Assembly: GCA_015847255.1 (NCBI GenBank) | Contig: JADLZK010000395.1 | Location: 124,001 to 188,000, forward strand | DNA: 64,000 nucleotides | DNA from: Hyparrhenia diplandra | Lineage: Eukaryota > Streptophyta > Magnoliopsida > Poales > Poaceae | Direction of reading: 5' to 3' | Shown here: piece after piece, positions 35,380-46,985 of the stretch | How the letters are laid out: each line of letters opens with the position of its first letter | How positions within the stretch are numbered: position 1 is the first letter of the stretch | The notes under the pieces: generated by a model | Databases searched by the model: none | The model's input: the letters and a program-made list of their open reading frames with translations, nothing else | What the model was told of the DNA's origin: nothing | Position numbers and translations under genes: made by a program

Positions 35380-35565
35380 GAAACCATTCATGTTATTCTT
35401 GTTAAGGACCACCTCAAACATATATATAGACCCGAGAGTCTCAAGCTTCACTGGTTTGGGAACATGCATACACATCAGCACCAGCTTACATGAATGCCTC
35501 CTTGCTACCAAAATCTGCTGAGACCCCATCGATCTAGCTTCCATGGCACGGATCTTGACCAGAAC
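35380..35565 (-). pseudogene. Response regulator receiver, last exon remnant (copy 6)
   Basis: The minus strand reads VLVKIRAME after an altered acceptor (GGTAG rather than GGCAG), then shifts frame. EAFM is followed by a stop (TAA in place of CAA), and a four-base insertion sits inside the VYVPKP region. The tail has an expanded TATATA run. It is the most damaged of the copies and clearly dead, but KIRAME and PKPVKLETLGS preserve what the ancestral exon looked like. Confidence 0.5.
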
Positions 35566-36357
35566 CTACCAAATCCTCCACCAGGAAATCAAATCGTTCT
35601 CACTTTTTGGGTCTTACTTTTGATGATGCTTAAGTTTACATTATATTACAAGGGCAATCAAGAGTCTACTATAAAAAATAACTGAAATGGTTCAGTAGCT
35701 TCATATAAGCTACAAGGTTTTCTGGTTACTATAACCTAGTACAATAATGGAATTAACCCACGCACGCTCTCCGACAAAGGGGTCACGCTAGTACCGCTTC
35801 TTCGACAGCCATATGCTCGTTGGAGCCTCGGACGCTTGATCTTCCCTCATCTCCTGATCATGGTTGCACGAATAGAAGGGAGAAGAGAAAGTGGGCTATG
35901 GTTTCTGAGGTTTCCTGTTTTGTTCAAGTTCAATTGTTTGTGGCTATCCGATCAAGATGAAAGTATGATACTAGAAGGGTCTTTAGGAAAGTTGTGAGTG
36001 TGTACGCGCACAAAAGAAATTGCTACCCACGCCCCAAGACATTAGGCTTGAAGTGTTGCATGTGTGGCCATTGTTTTTTAGCATATAGGCCAAAACATAA
36101 TAGGCCTAATGAATATGGACATAATGAATAATGTTTTAGGGATTTTTTTCCTCTAGTGCAATGTCCAAACGAGTTGCATCCTAGCAAGGGATGAGCCAGA
36201 TTCAAGCCCGTGAATACGATTAGAATGACAAGTTTATGGTTGATATATAACGTGAAAGCTCATTAAGTCTTTGAGATTTTTGTCTACAACAACTCTCATA
36301 AAGTATGGTTTTGCGCACTGCACACTCTATTCATCGATTTGGTCTTCTATTGAGATC

Positions 36358-36490
36358 AGTGGTCACCTGACAAAAGGGACAAGTGTCGTGCACTAGTGAT
36401 GATCACCTGACAAAAGGGGAAAATGTGGTGCACAATTGGTGAGGATCACCTGACAAAAGGGACTAGTGTCATGCGCATCTGATGATGAGC
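36358..36490. repeat. Minisatellite (three repeats) in unit 7
   Basis: Three repeats of the GATGATCACCTGACAAAAG motif with CACTAGTGAT/CAATTGGTGAG variants. Last occurrence in the window. Confidence 0.7.
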
Positions 36491-36719
36491 ATGTCAAACA
36501 CGATAGTGTGTTTAAACTTGGACACAGGTTCGCATGATTCCCCATGGACCTACTCCATAAACCAAATACACAGTAGCTTACATGTGGACACATATAATTT
36601 GTTGTCTCACCAAAAAACAAAAGGCCATGTTTAAACATTTTGATGTTGTTTGGTTCCATCATTTTTGTCCATCGTCTATTAGAGCTTTTCCAACACAAAC
36701 TAACAGAGGTGTCAGCCTA

Positions 36720-36990
36720 AGGCAAAAAGAGAAAGACCACGTAGATTAAAAAGAGTAGGAGGTTGCATTCTTTCCATTGCAGCCATAAGTGACGTCGGAA
36801 AATGTGTCACTTATGTTGTGTCTGTGTATGTGAGATCACTAATGCGTGTAGCCACAAATGCGTCACTAATGAGAGTTATAAGCGATGCATGCATGTAGCA
36901 GAAATGTGTGACTGATGTGAGTTACAGGCGACGCGTGTAGCCAAAAAATGCGACATTGATGTCATCAGCGATGCGTATAGCTAAGATGAT
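36720..36990. repeat. Imperfect ~45-60 bp tandem repeats
   Basis: About four copies of a motif built from GCGATGCGTGTAGCCA, AAATGCGTCACT and AATGTGAGTTA. Such GTGACGC-type repeats are common near the ends of grass DNA transposons, but I see no terminal inverted repeat here. Confidence 0.6.
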
Positions 36991-38930
36991 GGCAATTCAG
37001 AAAAAAAAAAAACTACTAGGGTCCTACATATTTCAGCCATATTTCATCTGTTTTAATAACCAAAATCTTTATTGCAACTTTTGGATGAAACTGACTTTGG
37101 AAGCAGGTCTACCTCACATTACACATGTGTCATCCAATTCAACAATCAAATCATTTACAAACCTTCAATACAACTTATGCTACAAAGTATCTAGCGCAAG
37201 GAGCAATTAATGGCCTATATCTCCAACAGTACATGAGCATTAATGTTCTGAACATTTCTAACATTACGTGAGGTAACTTGTCATACCCAATTGGATACAT
37301 AAAACCTTATGTGTGCGTAGGATCGGAAACACTCATAAGATGACAAATTGTTGGAATGTATCATCACAATGCTTATTACATACAAAATCTTATAAAAGAA
37401 ATAAAACTAATCATAACTATCAAAAGCGGAAGCTCTTAGCGTGAGTACGTCGACTAGTTGACCACAAGTCTAATACTTCGGGCGGTAGTCCTCATTCCAT
37501 CCTTGATCTGTTACCCATCCAGATTTTTTTTTTCAAATATTGAAATGTAAAGCAAACATAAGTACATGTCATACTTCACAAATATAGCACGGTAGTAGCA
37601 AACCCATAAACCATGATCATTATAACATAAATAATATATAAGCATAAAGAATAAAAATAAGTGCAGTTTTTAACAATATAAGGATCATCATCTTTAATGT
37701 AAGTGTTCCATCGCCGCTCGTGTCCGTGAGCACAACTAGTATACCAGTTTTGTTAAACTCGTGCGCAGGTGTACACTTTCACTGTGAGTCTCGAGTCCTA
37801 AATGCATGGGTTAATTATGCCCAATACACAGAAACCACTATGAAGCTCCTCTAATGTTCATCTAAGAATTTGGGGCGCCAAGTCATCGGTTATAGAACCC
37901 ACCCTTCCTGTATGGCACATAACCGCAGCCTATACACATATATATATATGGATAGGGGGCATACTATACCCAATTCGGCACTTCCTCCACTTGTTAGAAA
38001 AATGATCTTCAAGGGACTAAAGTCAAAGCCATGTAACCCTCACGGTTGTACTCTAAATCCGGGGATAAATCGATTCTGAGATAAGATCTTATGTGGTTAA
38101 AAAGTCACCATTTCATCATTTATTGCATAAACATTAATTAAGTCACAAGATCATGGTTATTATGAGCTACCATGTCCCAAGCTATACTTGCATGCCTTGA
38201 TTATAAAACTCCTACTGACACTGTTGGTCTTCAAAATACTACTCCTGGTCACCAAAGTTCTGCTCACCGTCTATACTCGATAATACATCAATATACAAGC
38301 ATCCACTGGCAATCATGCATGAAGCAAACAAGATTACATTAGAATAGTACACCAACAGTGATAAAACAAGATAAAAAAGTTTATAAAACTAGTCTACGCA
38401 TCTCTACGATCACATAGACGCGGAGATCATGAAAAACAGAGCTAAAACATGCGAGTTATGAATTTAATAAGATCTCCAATACAAGGTTAATTAATTATTT
38501 CTAACAATAATATCTAAGAGCTGCAAACCTGCTGAATAGTGAAATTAACTTGTAGGGAATTTAATTATGAACCTAACGTAACTTGAATGGATCGAATTAG
38601 AGTTAAAATGAAGATTTTATAAGCAAAACAATGCAGTGGCAAAGTTGTAATTAGACGGAACTTAGTTTTCAATTAAAATTAAATAAAAACTGGATTTAAA
38701 TGGTCGTTGGACTACGCATCGATTAAACTGAAATTATACTTGGAAAAATATTAGACTCATTGAAGACTTGTTTTATCTAGTTTTTATCGAGAAAATCCTG
38801 TTGCACACACAAACCTCACTCCACAACAATGTGTGGCGGATGGCCGAGAGGAAGACGGTTGGCGTGGAGGAAGCAGACGGCCGACATGGAGAACCGGTGG
38901 AGCAGGGGTGTCGGGGCGCTATAGGGTCTA
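36991..38930. other. AT-rich sequence, possible LTR remnant
   Basis: No coding signal. TGTCATACCC at about 37279 looks like an LTR start, and words such as GGGTGTCGGGGCGC near 38910 could be near the other end, but I could not match both borders or a target duplication, so this stays unassigned. Confidence 0.3.
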
Positions 38931-38939
38931 GATGGCGGA

Positions 38940-41270
38940 CCTAAGGGAGGGTGAATAATCCTTTCTAAAATTAACAAAGGTGTTGAGACAAATATAAAGT
39001 TGAAACTATCAGCTTAGCCAAGACTACACCCCTCTATCTAAAACTCTAAAACACATTAAAAAGATCTTAATCAAAGCAAAGGTGTCGTGCTAGCTAGAGC
39101 TCACCTAACCAATTCTAATTACAAGGTCGGATGAACCTATGCACTAGTACTTCAAACACTGGGAGAGCTCCTAAACAGTTCTAGTAAACCAATGCACAAA
39201 GCCACCTAAGCTCACTAATCCAAACCCAAAGGCTTAAATTAATAGCTACACAAACTAAGCAAGGTGACTAACACAAAGCTAATCAAGCTAACTAGTCACA
39301 CAAGGGAGAGCTACTTCAAGCTTTTTTTAGATAATGTGAGAGCTACTTCTAGCTACACAAGCAAGAGGACAACTAGAGAGCTACACAAGCTAACTCATTG
39401 TGTCGTGGTTCTAAACCACGGTCACAGTGATCCGAGTGGCTCGTGTGGGGCTAAGATGGCTTAGCTCAAGGGACAAGACACAATGTGTATACTAGTTCAG
39501 GCAAATCGGTGCCCTAGTCCAGTCGGAGTGACTAATCCGAGCTCGGGGCTCGTAGAGGGGTGGCTACAAGTAAGGTCGAGAGACGGATTGAGGCAAGTGC
39601 CAATATCTAGCGGAGTGCGCGCGTGTGTGTGTTACGGTGGAATGCGATAAGATTGGATGCATCCTCCCGGCAGCCAAGGGGCCCCTTTTATAGTGGCAAG
39701 GGGTGTACACCGGAGGTCACCGGGGGAAGGGGAAGAATGAAAAAAAATATAAGAGAGTGGATAGACGTGCGCATGTGGCACCAAGTGAGCTGGTCTTGTC
39801 TTGTCGTAGTTGTCCTCCCCTGGTAGGTCTGCGCGGTCAGGAGTGAGAATCCTGTTGCTGGCGAGCTCACGCGTGCTCTGGCAAGCTCTGCAAGCTATTC
39901 CTCCTGTGATAGCAAAGGTCGGCGTGCCCTGATGAGTGATGACGCCGTAATCGAGTGTCTGGCGCAAGGTGAAATCACATCGGAAGTGAGACGGGCATGC
40001 GCTACGCCGCTGTGCCCCTCGTTGACCGGGGTGGCAAGAGCGGCTCTCGGGGAAGGCAGCGGAGTCGTGCGGCGGCGGCCAGCGCACGCTTTGCAGCAGG
40101 CATCATTGCCTTTTGTTGTCTATTGGTTGGCGAGATGCGAGCTCGGCATCCCGGCCGAGGCGTCGTGTCCGGTCGAGTCAGCAGGCGGTGGCCGGAGGTA
40201 GTGGTAGCACCGCACGCCTAGGTGCTCAAGTGCGTATAGCTTGCTGGACCGTGATTGACCCTCCGCCCTTAGTTGAGGTAGGCGTGATGAATCTGATATC
40301 GCGCAGCTCCGCGAGCCCCGAGCTCGCCGTGACGGAGACCGAGTATACCCGGGTCTTTCCGAGATCGCCGAGCTCGGGTCGGTGGGCCCGAGAGAGCTCG
40401 CAAGAGCGCAGCGATGTCCTCTCGATAGGACCGCTGAGCTCTAAACGAGCTCGGGCTGTCCTGCGGGCCCCGTGTCCCAATTAACGAGCTCGTAGCGTGG
40501 CCTAGAGCTCGTTCGAGGCGGAGCCGACGGTCCGCCTTCGAGCTCGCACTCAGCTCGTGAGACCCCAGAGCTTGTTCGAGACGGAGCTGTTCCGCGGGCT
40601 CGGAGCTCGCTCGAGGCGGAGTTTGTGCACAGGGTGAGCCTTGTGCTCGAGTTAGCTCGCGCGTGGACCGGGTTAGTTCGTTGTTGGGCCTAAGCCCGGA
40701 CTATCGCTTAAGTTGGGGAACCCCTGATTTTGGTCCTCGACACATTGTTAGAGCAACTGCACAAGCATGATATAGAATACAAACCACTAAAAGAGTAGAC
40801 TAATGTTGACAAGGTGATTTTTTACGGAGATACACTTGGTTGCCACAAGCTAAGTTCTTGTCGTGACCTCCGTCTGTAGAGCCGGTGCTAGTGTAGGCAC
40901 CTACGCCTCCGGCGAGCAACAAGTGCTCTTCTCTCTCTCTCTCTGTCTCGGACAAGCGCGCTGTCTCTCCTCCATCGAGTGGCTATGAAACAAATGATCC
41001 CATTCACAAGGACGCGACCCAAAAATAAAGACGAAGGTTTTGACATTAACAAGCACTCGCACAAATCTTTGGGTTCAAAAAAAAAGAATCACACAAATCT
41101 CAACTAAATCACGTCCATAAAAACTGATTGATTAAGATACAATAAAACAACCGAGAGTTGAATAGAAATCCCCTTACAAAATTAGCTCACGTAACACTAA
41201 TTTATTAGGCAACACTTTTTACTAGGCAACAAGCCATATCAGGACTCCAACCAAGCATGACCACCCATTA
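38940..41270. mobile_element. LTR-like fragment, split by a solo LTR
   Basis: The words GGTCTAGATGGCGGACC and GGGAGGGTGAATAATCC resemble, in reverse, the TTATTCACCCCTCTAGCC end of the copia LTR at 61380-61422. This suggests a minus-strand copia-type LTR. The flanks of the nested solo LTR (AACTCATTG and TTAGAGCAACTGC) join smoothly if that element is removed. The outer boundaries are not found. Confidence 0.4.
39401..40742 (-). mobile_element. Nested solo LTR, TSD CATTG
   Basis: The element starts TGTCGTGG and ends CCTCGACA, so TGTCG/CGACA form the terminal inverted repeat. CATTG is duplicated exactly at 39396-39400 and 40743-40747. It is GC-rich, with many GAGCTCG words at 40370-40660. Reading TGTCGAGGACC from 40742 is typical of gypsy LTR starts in grasses, so I place it on the minus strand. 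No internal region or second LTR is present. Confidence 0.88.
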
Positions 41271-41276
41271 ATAATA

Positions 41277-42644
41277 TGATGATGAGTGTTGATGTTTGTT
41301 AACTGCTAAAAGAATATAAAGGATTCTGCAAGCGCACAAAATACCATCATAGCTTTTCCCTAGGTGAGTATTCTAGAGTATCATATCCACAGGGAAGCTA
41401 ATGGTAAAGAATTCTAATAACTCACAATCATATATGTGCTAACTTAGTAAACCAACTTGACTAAAGAGGGGTAAGTGATAAGTGATAAATAAAGAACAAA
41501 GCATAAAATAATATCATGCCTAAAAGAATAATATTATAAAAGGGTAACTAAGCTAATCAAGAGGTCAACATGAGAGATCAAGGTTCCTAAATACTTCTCT
41601 ATTATTTTGGTTCTAAGATAACTAAGTATGAATAGCAATCATACACAAGCACTTTGGAGAAACAATACCTTTCCAACCCTCGAGAAAGACTGGGAAGAAG
41701 TAGTTGGGGGAAGGCTGCCAAAAGCTCTACGAACATCAACCCTAACATGGTGGATTACAAAGGCCTTACAGAGCTGTCACCCCTGGGGCTACCACAACTA
41801 ACTGGAGGATTGAGCGCAACCTCAGGTAACCTATAGTCTAAACACCATGTCCATATCATAGATTACTACTCTAGCTACCGCGAATAACTAGAGCACTCAA
41901 TACGAGCAAAGATCCCATGCAAATGAATAAATACTATACTAAACATATATATATGGAAAACATAAAAGTAAATAGAGAAGATAAACATATTAAAGCATAG
42001 GTCTTGTGGAGAAGATACAAAGACATACCATACTTAGAAGACTCTTCCAGAACTGGAGCACAACTCCACTCTCCCTTACTCTTGATTAGATCTAATCTAT
42101 ACTTCTAATCTTCATGTCTAATCTACTTCTAATCTAATTCTAATTCTCTAATCCCTAAGAGAGAGGTAATCCTTACATTGGGACTCCTCTACATCCGAGA
42201 GATAATGAATTAGGGTTTTAGGGTACCCCGCCTTGCTTATATAGGCGGTGGAATAAATCTCAGCCCTTGGATCAAACCGACTTGATTGGAAGGCTTAGAT
42301 TGGATCTCAAGATCGGTGGTGGGAAGCTTCGGAAGCGAGGACACGTGGCCCTGAGGGGGTGCCGCCGGCCCCACACCTTGACATGTGGGGCCCGGCCTTT
42401 GCGAGCTGTCTTCTCTTGTCTTTTAGACCCCTAGAATTTATACTAATCGCCTTGGTTCAGTCCTTTCTACTGTTCTCTATTTCTCCTCTTTTCTTTGATA
42501 TTCTCGGAATATTGTGGAGTTCTCCTACAAAACTGGGTGTGCATCAAAACTCGTGGAATCCATTAGTAATAATAATCTTTTATATTATTTATCCATGATT
42601 TAGTAGGAAAATAAATACTTAATTTTAGACATTATCTACCGTCA
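41277..42644 (-). mobile_element. Gypsy-type solo LTR, minus strand
   Basis: On the minus strand it runs from TGACGGTAG (42644) down to about 41277. It carries the block CAATCAAGTCGGTTTGATCC and a TATA box in GCCTATATAAGCAAGG (about 42230-42245). The same block and TATA context recur on the plus strand at 58568-58625 in front of a gypsy gag-protease remnant, which assigns the family. The flanks ATAATA on the left and ATAATG on the right suggest a 5 bp duplication, but the exact left edge is off by a base in this reading. Confidence 0.65.
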
Positions 42645-42653
42645 ATAATGAGG

Positions 42654-43768
42654 CACTATCAGAATCCGAAATAGCCTTGAGTGCCAAAAACTATCAAGGA
42701 TAGAGGAAAAACCGCTAAGGAAATGACCCCCGACCATACAATCAAGCAAGCAAAGACACTCAAGAATAGAGTGTAGGGGAAATTAGTTTCCTTGGCGGTT
42801 TTGACTTTCAAGGATAATTTCCTTGGAGGCTAACCACCAAGCAAATGAGGTCCCGACTTAATTTGTCAAATGGTCAAGGAAATGGAAGAGCCGTCAAGGA
42901 AAGGTGTTTACTTGAGTGCGACACACCTCCAAGAAAATTAGTTTTCTTGAGAGCTAGCAACCGTCAAGGTAAATACATATTTTCTTGGTGGTTTTCAAAC
43001 CTTCAAGGAAACACCATTTCCTTGGGCCACCAACCGACTAGATTAATTTATATTCTTAAGTGTAATACTTTAAATCCTTGATCGCATGAACCGCCAAGTA
43101 AATTCTAATTTCCTTGACTCATGCGAAACACCGAGAACATGTCTAGGGTTGAGGCGCGCCTCATTAGACAAGCATGCCACCGGGAGGGAGGCGGGTTGCC
43201 CATCACGCCACCAAAGGGAGAGGACCGCCCGCGGCGCCGGGACGTTGCATGCTTCCTAGGGTTTTTATCTCCAAATTAACATAAGATAATTATAATAATA
43301 TCTAAACTTTACTAGGTAAATCTATAAACTTGCATAACAACATGGTTTTTGTGTATAATCTTTGCATAAAAAATTCAAAGGATGTAAACTAATGGTCCTA
43401 TACATTGTTAACAAATTGCATCTCTCACATAGTTATGTAACTAGATGAGAGATATATCCCTTTTGTGAACAATGTATAGTTCAAGTTTGTTAATATGAGT
43501 TGAAACTTTTATGGCAAGGTAATACAACCAAATTATGATTTTATACCAAATTTTACGATTTTGAGACCTTTAAGTAATTTCCTTGGCGGTAGTTATAATT
43601 TGTCAAGGAAACTCTATAATACCTTCACGGTTTACCCCAACCGTCAAGAAATATATATTTTCTTATGTGCAGGTCACCACCGCAAGGAAACTACCCTTTT
43701 CTTGGCGGTTTGATTTTGGCATTCAAGGAAATTTTAGGCCGCCAAGGCTATTCAAAATTCTGGTAGTG
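42654..43768. mobile_element. 1.1 kb CACTA derivative, TSD AGG
   Basis: The left end is CACTATCAGAATCCG and the right end is AATTCTGGTAGTG, so the terminal inverted repeat is CACTAYCAGAAT. The 3 bp AGG is duplicated at 42651-42653 and 43769-43771. Subterminal CCGCCAAGGAAA / TTTCCTTGGCGG repeats are the same as in the 4.88 kb element at 24690, so the two belong to one family. The inner 43140-43560 has a small GC patch and AT-rich DNA with no transposase. It is a short internally deleted form. Confidence 0.93.
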
Positions 43769-43771
43769 AGG

Positions 43772-44352
43772 CAACACGAATGCACTGTACATGGCATGCA
43801 GTATCATGCATCGACCTTCATGCATGTATGAGAGACTAACTAATAATTGGTGTTGACATATGTGAACAAATTAAAATGGTCGCAGCAGCCAGCTATACAC
43901 TTCAAAGTATCAACGCGTTGAAAGGTCACGATAAAGGGCCATACAATTGCTGAAGCCAGTCGGGACTGACAATGATACATACATGGGCGCTAGAGCTGAT
44001 ATATGCACGCATGATTGGAACGGCCGGGAAGATCGAGTGATGGCTACGCTGATACTGTGACGAGCTAGCCATCGCATGCATGTGCTCGCATGTGCACGCT
44101 CCGTCCCGTTTCCAGCTCAACGGCCGCAGCATCTACGTAGCGTACGTGTGCGCCGCGATCCCAACCCACCCGTGCCGCGCGGACACGTCGCGCATGCGCA
44201 CGCACCAGAAAATGCACGGTCCCCCCACGATAATCTACCCACACGTACAGCTAAGCGGCCAGCAGCACAAGGGGCCGTGCATGGCGCCAGGCTATATGTG
44301 CCCTTCTCGTAGCTAGTATGTACTGTAGCTTATTTCAATTCTCATTGTTAGC
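43772..44352. other. Intergenic, nothing recognised
   Basis: Rich in GCATGCA-type palindromic words (43790-43830, 44075-44100) with a GC-rich stretch to 44310. No convincing gene. Confidence 0.45.
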
Positions 44353-44590
44353 TACTTCATCAGTTCTAAATTATAGCTCATTTGATATTTTTTTATCATA
44401 TATATTTTACTACCCCTCATCTTGTATAAAAACTTTGCAAATATAGCAAAATTTTATGGAATTTATATTAATAAAGAATGCCACATCTAAAGAAATAATA
44501 TTTTATATTAATTTTTTGAATAAGATGAGTTATTAAATTTGGGGTAAAAAAATCAAATGAACTATAATTTGAAACTGATTTAGCAGCTAT
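44353..44590. mobile_element. Stowaway-like MITE (diverged)
   Basis: The left end has GTTCTAAATTATAGCTCATT and the right end AATGAACTATAATTTGAAAC; these are inverted copies and match the inner part of Stowaway terminal repeats. The outer CTCCCTCC part has decayed. The interior is AT-rich. No coding sequence, as expected for a Tc1/mariner-derived MITE. Confidence 0.7.
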
Positions 44591-46340
44591 ATACGTTAGC
44601 CCCACCTTTTTTGCTGTTTCAGCTCAAGGCGCCTTTCCTTTCGTGGTATCAAACCTGATACTTTTTTGTGCGCGATACAGGTTGTGCGGCTTGTGCTTAT
44701 TGATCACAGCTGTATGTTCATCAGCTGAGATTGAAGCTTCAACGAAGCAGGGTCGTGCTATAACGAGATAATGATAGTGTAATAACTTTGGTTCCAATTA
44801 GTGTTGCCTTTTCTGATTTACTCGAGGCATGCATGATAATAGTGTATCTGAATGGTACCACTCGTGGTTATAGTTCATGCCGTGCATCGTTAGGCATTCT
44901 ATCAATATGCATGTTTGGGTGCCAGCCACACAGTGTGTGGCGACGAGTTAGTTATGTCCTTGCAACTTGTTGTCCCAGCTGTGGTGTCTTTTTAACTACA
45001 AATAAAGCTTGTGACAACCACACCTAAAGACTAAGGCAAACATAAGTCTTCCAGTTTTGACGTGCCACAGCTTAGGCCGGCAAAGTGTGGTTGTGAGTCC
45101 ACATGAAAATTGGGTGTCTTTTTTTCTTAAAAAAAGAAAAATCTAAAGGATACCCTCTAGTTCAAAAAAATAAACTAAAAATTGATTTCCTCCACCAAAA
45201 TTCGAATTTCTAGTTTATTTGCTAAAATCCATAGATGTTCAACTTCCACCTTTAGCTGCGAGCCAAACATGCCTAATATTTTTTTTCATGTGTGCCTATA
45301 CTACTGTACACAAATACCTTATAAGGTAGATATAGATGATTTATTGGTAGGCGGTTACTTTAGCCCCAACTTCTACTTCTCTAGTTCTCTCTAGCGCGTG
45401 GTCTTTATAGATCAATTTCTAGACATAAGCAGATATATATACTCCTCCAACTGCCTATAGAGATCTATTTATAGAATTTGCGAGTCAGGATAAAAATAAA
45501 ATAGCAATCACTACTACATATTTCAACTACAGAGAGGTGACTCTAGGGTTCGCTTGACCACCTCTGCTCTTTTATTTGGCTGAATCGGATTTCCACGGGT
45601 GGATGAGAACAGGAGCACCTATAGATATCGATTTGTAGGGACGGTTCAAAATCACAAATCAGGATTCAAAAATAGCAAAAAAAACTTGCAAACTCTAGGA
45701 GACCCCACGAGGCAACAACACAAATGCTTTGCAGCCACAAGGGCTAGAACCTACGACCTCGCTCTCTCGCACATTCCTCCACTGACTTGTGTCAATTTAA
45801 AATATTCGTCCTTCTCATTTTTTATGGAATGTCATTCTTTTTTTTTTTTTTTTTTTGAGAATTACACAAATATCCTTCTCATTTTATCTTCATCCAATTT
45901 TAAAATGAGTATTTGGGCCAAAAAATAAAATGAAAAAGTAATCAACTTTGAAGTTTTAAAAACTTTTGAGATCTACAATGGTTTCGGTTGATTTCTCCAT
46001 CCAACTACAACGTTTTCTTTCTGTGATAACAACCAACTACAAAGTTAAATTGAAGACAACACCTCAGTGTGCATGTACTGACCATGGTCATACGTGCTTT
46101 GTCCGAGTTGTTGCACATGCATGCGTCATGCGTGCATGGCATCATTGAGTCAATTCGTAGCCAATCATCCAAGCTTATCTGGACATACGTTTTGATCAGA
46201 GGGATTTTTGGTGAATTCTACGGTGCAGCTCGCTCCAAGAATGACAATGTACGTCGTACGTGAGTCGTGACATGCACGACAAGAAAACTGACGACACTGG
46301 CGCTCTACATGTAGCACTAGCACAGAAGATCCGCAGCCGC
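44591..46340. other. Region upstream of the HLH gene
   Basis: No intact gene. It holds a patch with imperfect inverted words around CACAGTGTGTGGCGACGAG (near 44930-45100), a T-tract at 45838-45857, and decayed transposon-like DNA near 45530-45790. Distal regulatory sites of the HLH gene could lie in the right part, but none can be named. Confidence 0.4.
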
Positions 46341-46861
46341 TACCCCGCTGGCAGTGGCGGCATGCAGCTGTTATCCATTGGCCATACCAGTAGCCAGTAG
46401 TACACTCCAAGCCCTAGCCTCGATGACCTGCTGATCGCGGTAGGCCCGCACGGCGAGCCAGGCGGCGACGACCGCGTCCCGTGCGCCGCGCCACGTCGAA
46501 AGCGCAAGCGCAGCGATCCGATCACTCCGGAACCCAAAAACAGTGCAGAAACAGCTGTCGGGCACGTGCGGGCGAGGGCAACCAGACGAGACGTGGCGTC
46601 CACGCCCGGGCCCCCGCCGCGCGACGCCGCCCCCACCCTACCGCCAAACCACCGCTCGCCGTCCGTCCACTCGATGTCTCGATCCCATCGCCCGGGAGGC
46701 CCCCTCGCGGGCGCGCTTTTCTCCTCGGTGGCGGCTGCCTTTCCCCAAGCCTTTCCCTCCACGTCCGCGCGAAAGCACGCTCTGCCAAGCCAAGCGCCGC
46801 CCCGCGCCACGCCCACGCCACGCCGCGACGAGATGCGCTGCGATGGCAGCAGCAGCCTCGG

Positions 46862-46872
46862 CCTATTTATTC
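46862..46872 (+). promoter_or_regulatory. TATA-like box of the HLH gene
   Basis: TATTTAT at 46864-46870 is the only AT-rich word in a GC-rich stretch (46440-47290), 116 bp before the chosen ATG. A start of transcription near 46895-46905 would give a leader of about 85 nt without upstream ATGs. Confidence 0.5.
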
Positions 46873-46985
46873 CCACGGAGCTGAGGCTCGCCCTCTCCGC
46901 GCCCGCCACGTAGGAACAACTCGATCGCTTGTTGGCTACCAGGCTAGCAGCTGGTGCGGCTAGCTGCCTCTGCCTTAGCGTAGTC

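Larger units (their letters stand above)
34831..36710. repeat. Receiver-gene array unit 7
   Basis: Begins CAGAATAAAAGAAAATGCAA (counterpart of about 9895), contains a receiver exon, and runs to TTTTTGTCCATCG near 36675. Near 36355 it jumps directly to the minisatellite (36358-36490), so about 500 bp present in unit 6 are deleted here. Confidence 0.7.

Noticed and set aside
11885..36490. CRISPR-like interpretation of the spaced TGATCACC repeats
   Set aside because: Only two or three repeats per locus with non-unique intervals, in a plant genome. It is an ordinary minisatellite.
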